DNA of 64,000 bases from Burkholderia sp. WSM2232 (GTDB lineage Bacteria; Pseudomonadota; Gammaproteobacteria; Burkholderiales; Burkholderiaceae). Positions 63,735 through 64,000 of the stretch are shown piece after piece. A program made the position numbers and the translations under genes. Below the pieces are notes generated by a model. The model was not told the origin of the DNA. It worked only from the letters and a program-made list of their open reading frames with translations, and did no database searches. The first letter of the stretch is position 1. Each line of letters opens with the position of its first letter. Location of the stretch: assembly GCF_000472545.1 (NCBI RefSeq), contig NZ_AWZV01000021.1, forward strand, positions 328 through 64,327, in the 5' to 3' direction.

Positions 63735-63773
63735 GGAGGGAAATGTCCGTCAGTAACGCGGTTGGCCCGCGGC

Positions 63774-64000
63774 TTAGCGGTAGTCGCCCGAACGCGGGGT
63801 CTTTTCCTTGGCTTCCACGTCCACCGCGCCGTTGCGCGGCAGTTCACGCTGCTGCGCGTCCGCCGACGGGGTTTCGTTTTCCCGCATGCCTTCCTTGAAG
63901 CCCTTCACGGCGCCACCCAGATCCCCGCCAATGTTGCGCAGCTTCTTCGTGCCGAACACGAGCGCCACGATCAACAACACGATCAACCAATGCCAAATGC
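63774..64000 (-). CDS. tatA: Twin-arginine translocase subunit TatA (truncated by window)
   Basis: The minus strand from the edge reads IWHWLIVLLIVALVFGTKKLRN, the TatA membrane helix and hinge, then a Gly-rich amphipathic helix GGDLGGAVKGFKEGM and a short polar tail. The reading frame runs out of the window, so the first few residues are missing and 64000 is not its true start. TatA builds the pore for folded proteins such as the Rieske protein. Confidence 0.9.
   Translation of the reverse strand, partial: IWHWLIVLLIVALVFGTKKLRNIGGDLGGAVKGFKEGMRENETPSADAQQRELPRNGAVDVEAKEKTPRSGDYR

Overview
The window is chromosomal DNA of a high-GC betaproteobacterium, most like Burkholderia or Paraburkholderia. 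This rests on the gene content and synteny: a split phenylacetate (paa) cluster; rpe-gph-trpEGDC; response regulator-hemA-prfA-prmC-grxD-ubiX; and tatABC / S1C protease / Nif3 / petABC / sspAB. I see no prophage, insertion sequence, CRISPR array or defence island. Most of the window is core metabolism and housekeeping.

Layout. 1-7 kb: phenylacetate catabolism, with paaF leftward and paaN-paaJ-paaG-paaI-paaK rightward around a shared palindromic operator. 7-9 kb: mltA, a small membrane protein and apaG. 9.6-17.4 kb: rpe, gph, a tryptophan leader peptide with an attenuator-like terminator, trpEGDC, a CYTH-domain protein, a 40-bp tandem array that seems to have grown from the 3' end of the CYTH gene, and ung. 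17.5-22.3 kb (leftward): azoR, an M61 peptidase with PDZ domain, dsbC and a UbiH-type hydroxylase. 22.5-32 kb (rightward): ychF, the glycerol-3-phosphate transporter ugpBAEC behind a Pho-box-like site, a DUF3761 protein, ettA and an AsmA-like protein. 32-35 kb (leftward): a HAD hydrolase, an M24 aminopeptidase and a GlsB-like membrane protein. 35-41.5 kb (rightward): an atypical OmpR-type regulator with Glu at the phospho-acceptor position, hemA, prfA, prmC, grxD, ubiX and a DODA-type dioxygenase.

41.5-55.7 kb is the most accessory-like part. It holds an APC permease, a cold-shock gene with a clear promoter, an Hsp70-like ATPase, two MFS transporters, a nitroreductase, a TetR regulator with palindromic operators, two methyltransferases, a DUF1059 protein and a flavoprotein. 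55.8-64 kb: tRNA-Thr(UGU), sspB, sspA, and the cytochrome bc1 complex (petC, petB, petA) read leftward, then Nif3, a membrane-anchored HtrA-type protease, and tatC-tatB-tatA, with tatA cut by the window edge.

Functional links: the Rieske protein carries a twin-arginine signal and sits near tatABC; PrmC methylates the GGQ of the adjacent PrfA; SspB delivers ssrA-tagged proteins to ClpXP; the paa genes cover activation, isomerisation, aldehyde oxidation and thiolysis of phenylacetyl-CoA intermediates.

The most interesting non-coding observations are the trp leader/attenuator, the 40-bp array after the CYTH gene, the TetR and paa operators, the Pho-box-like element, and a 22-bp exact repeat shared by a flavoprotein gene and the region upstream of a methyltransferase. 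I found no convincing wholly new multi-gene system.
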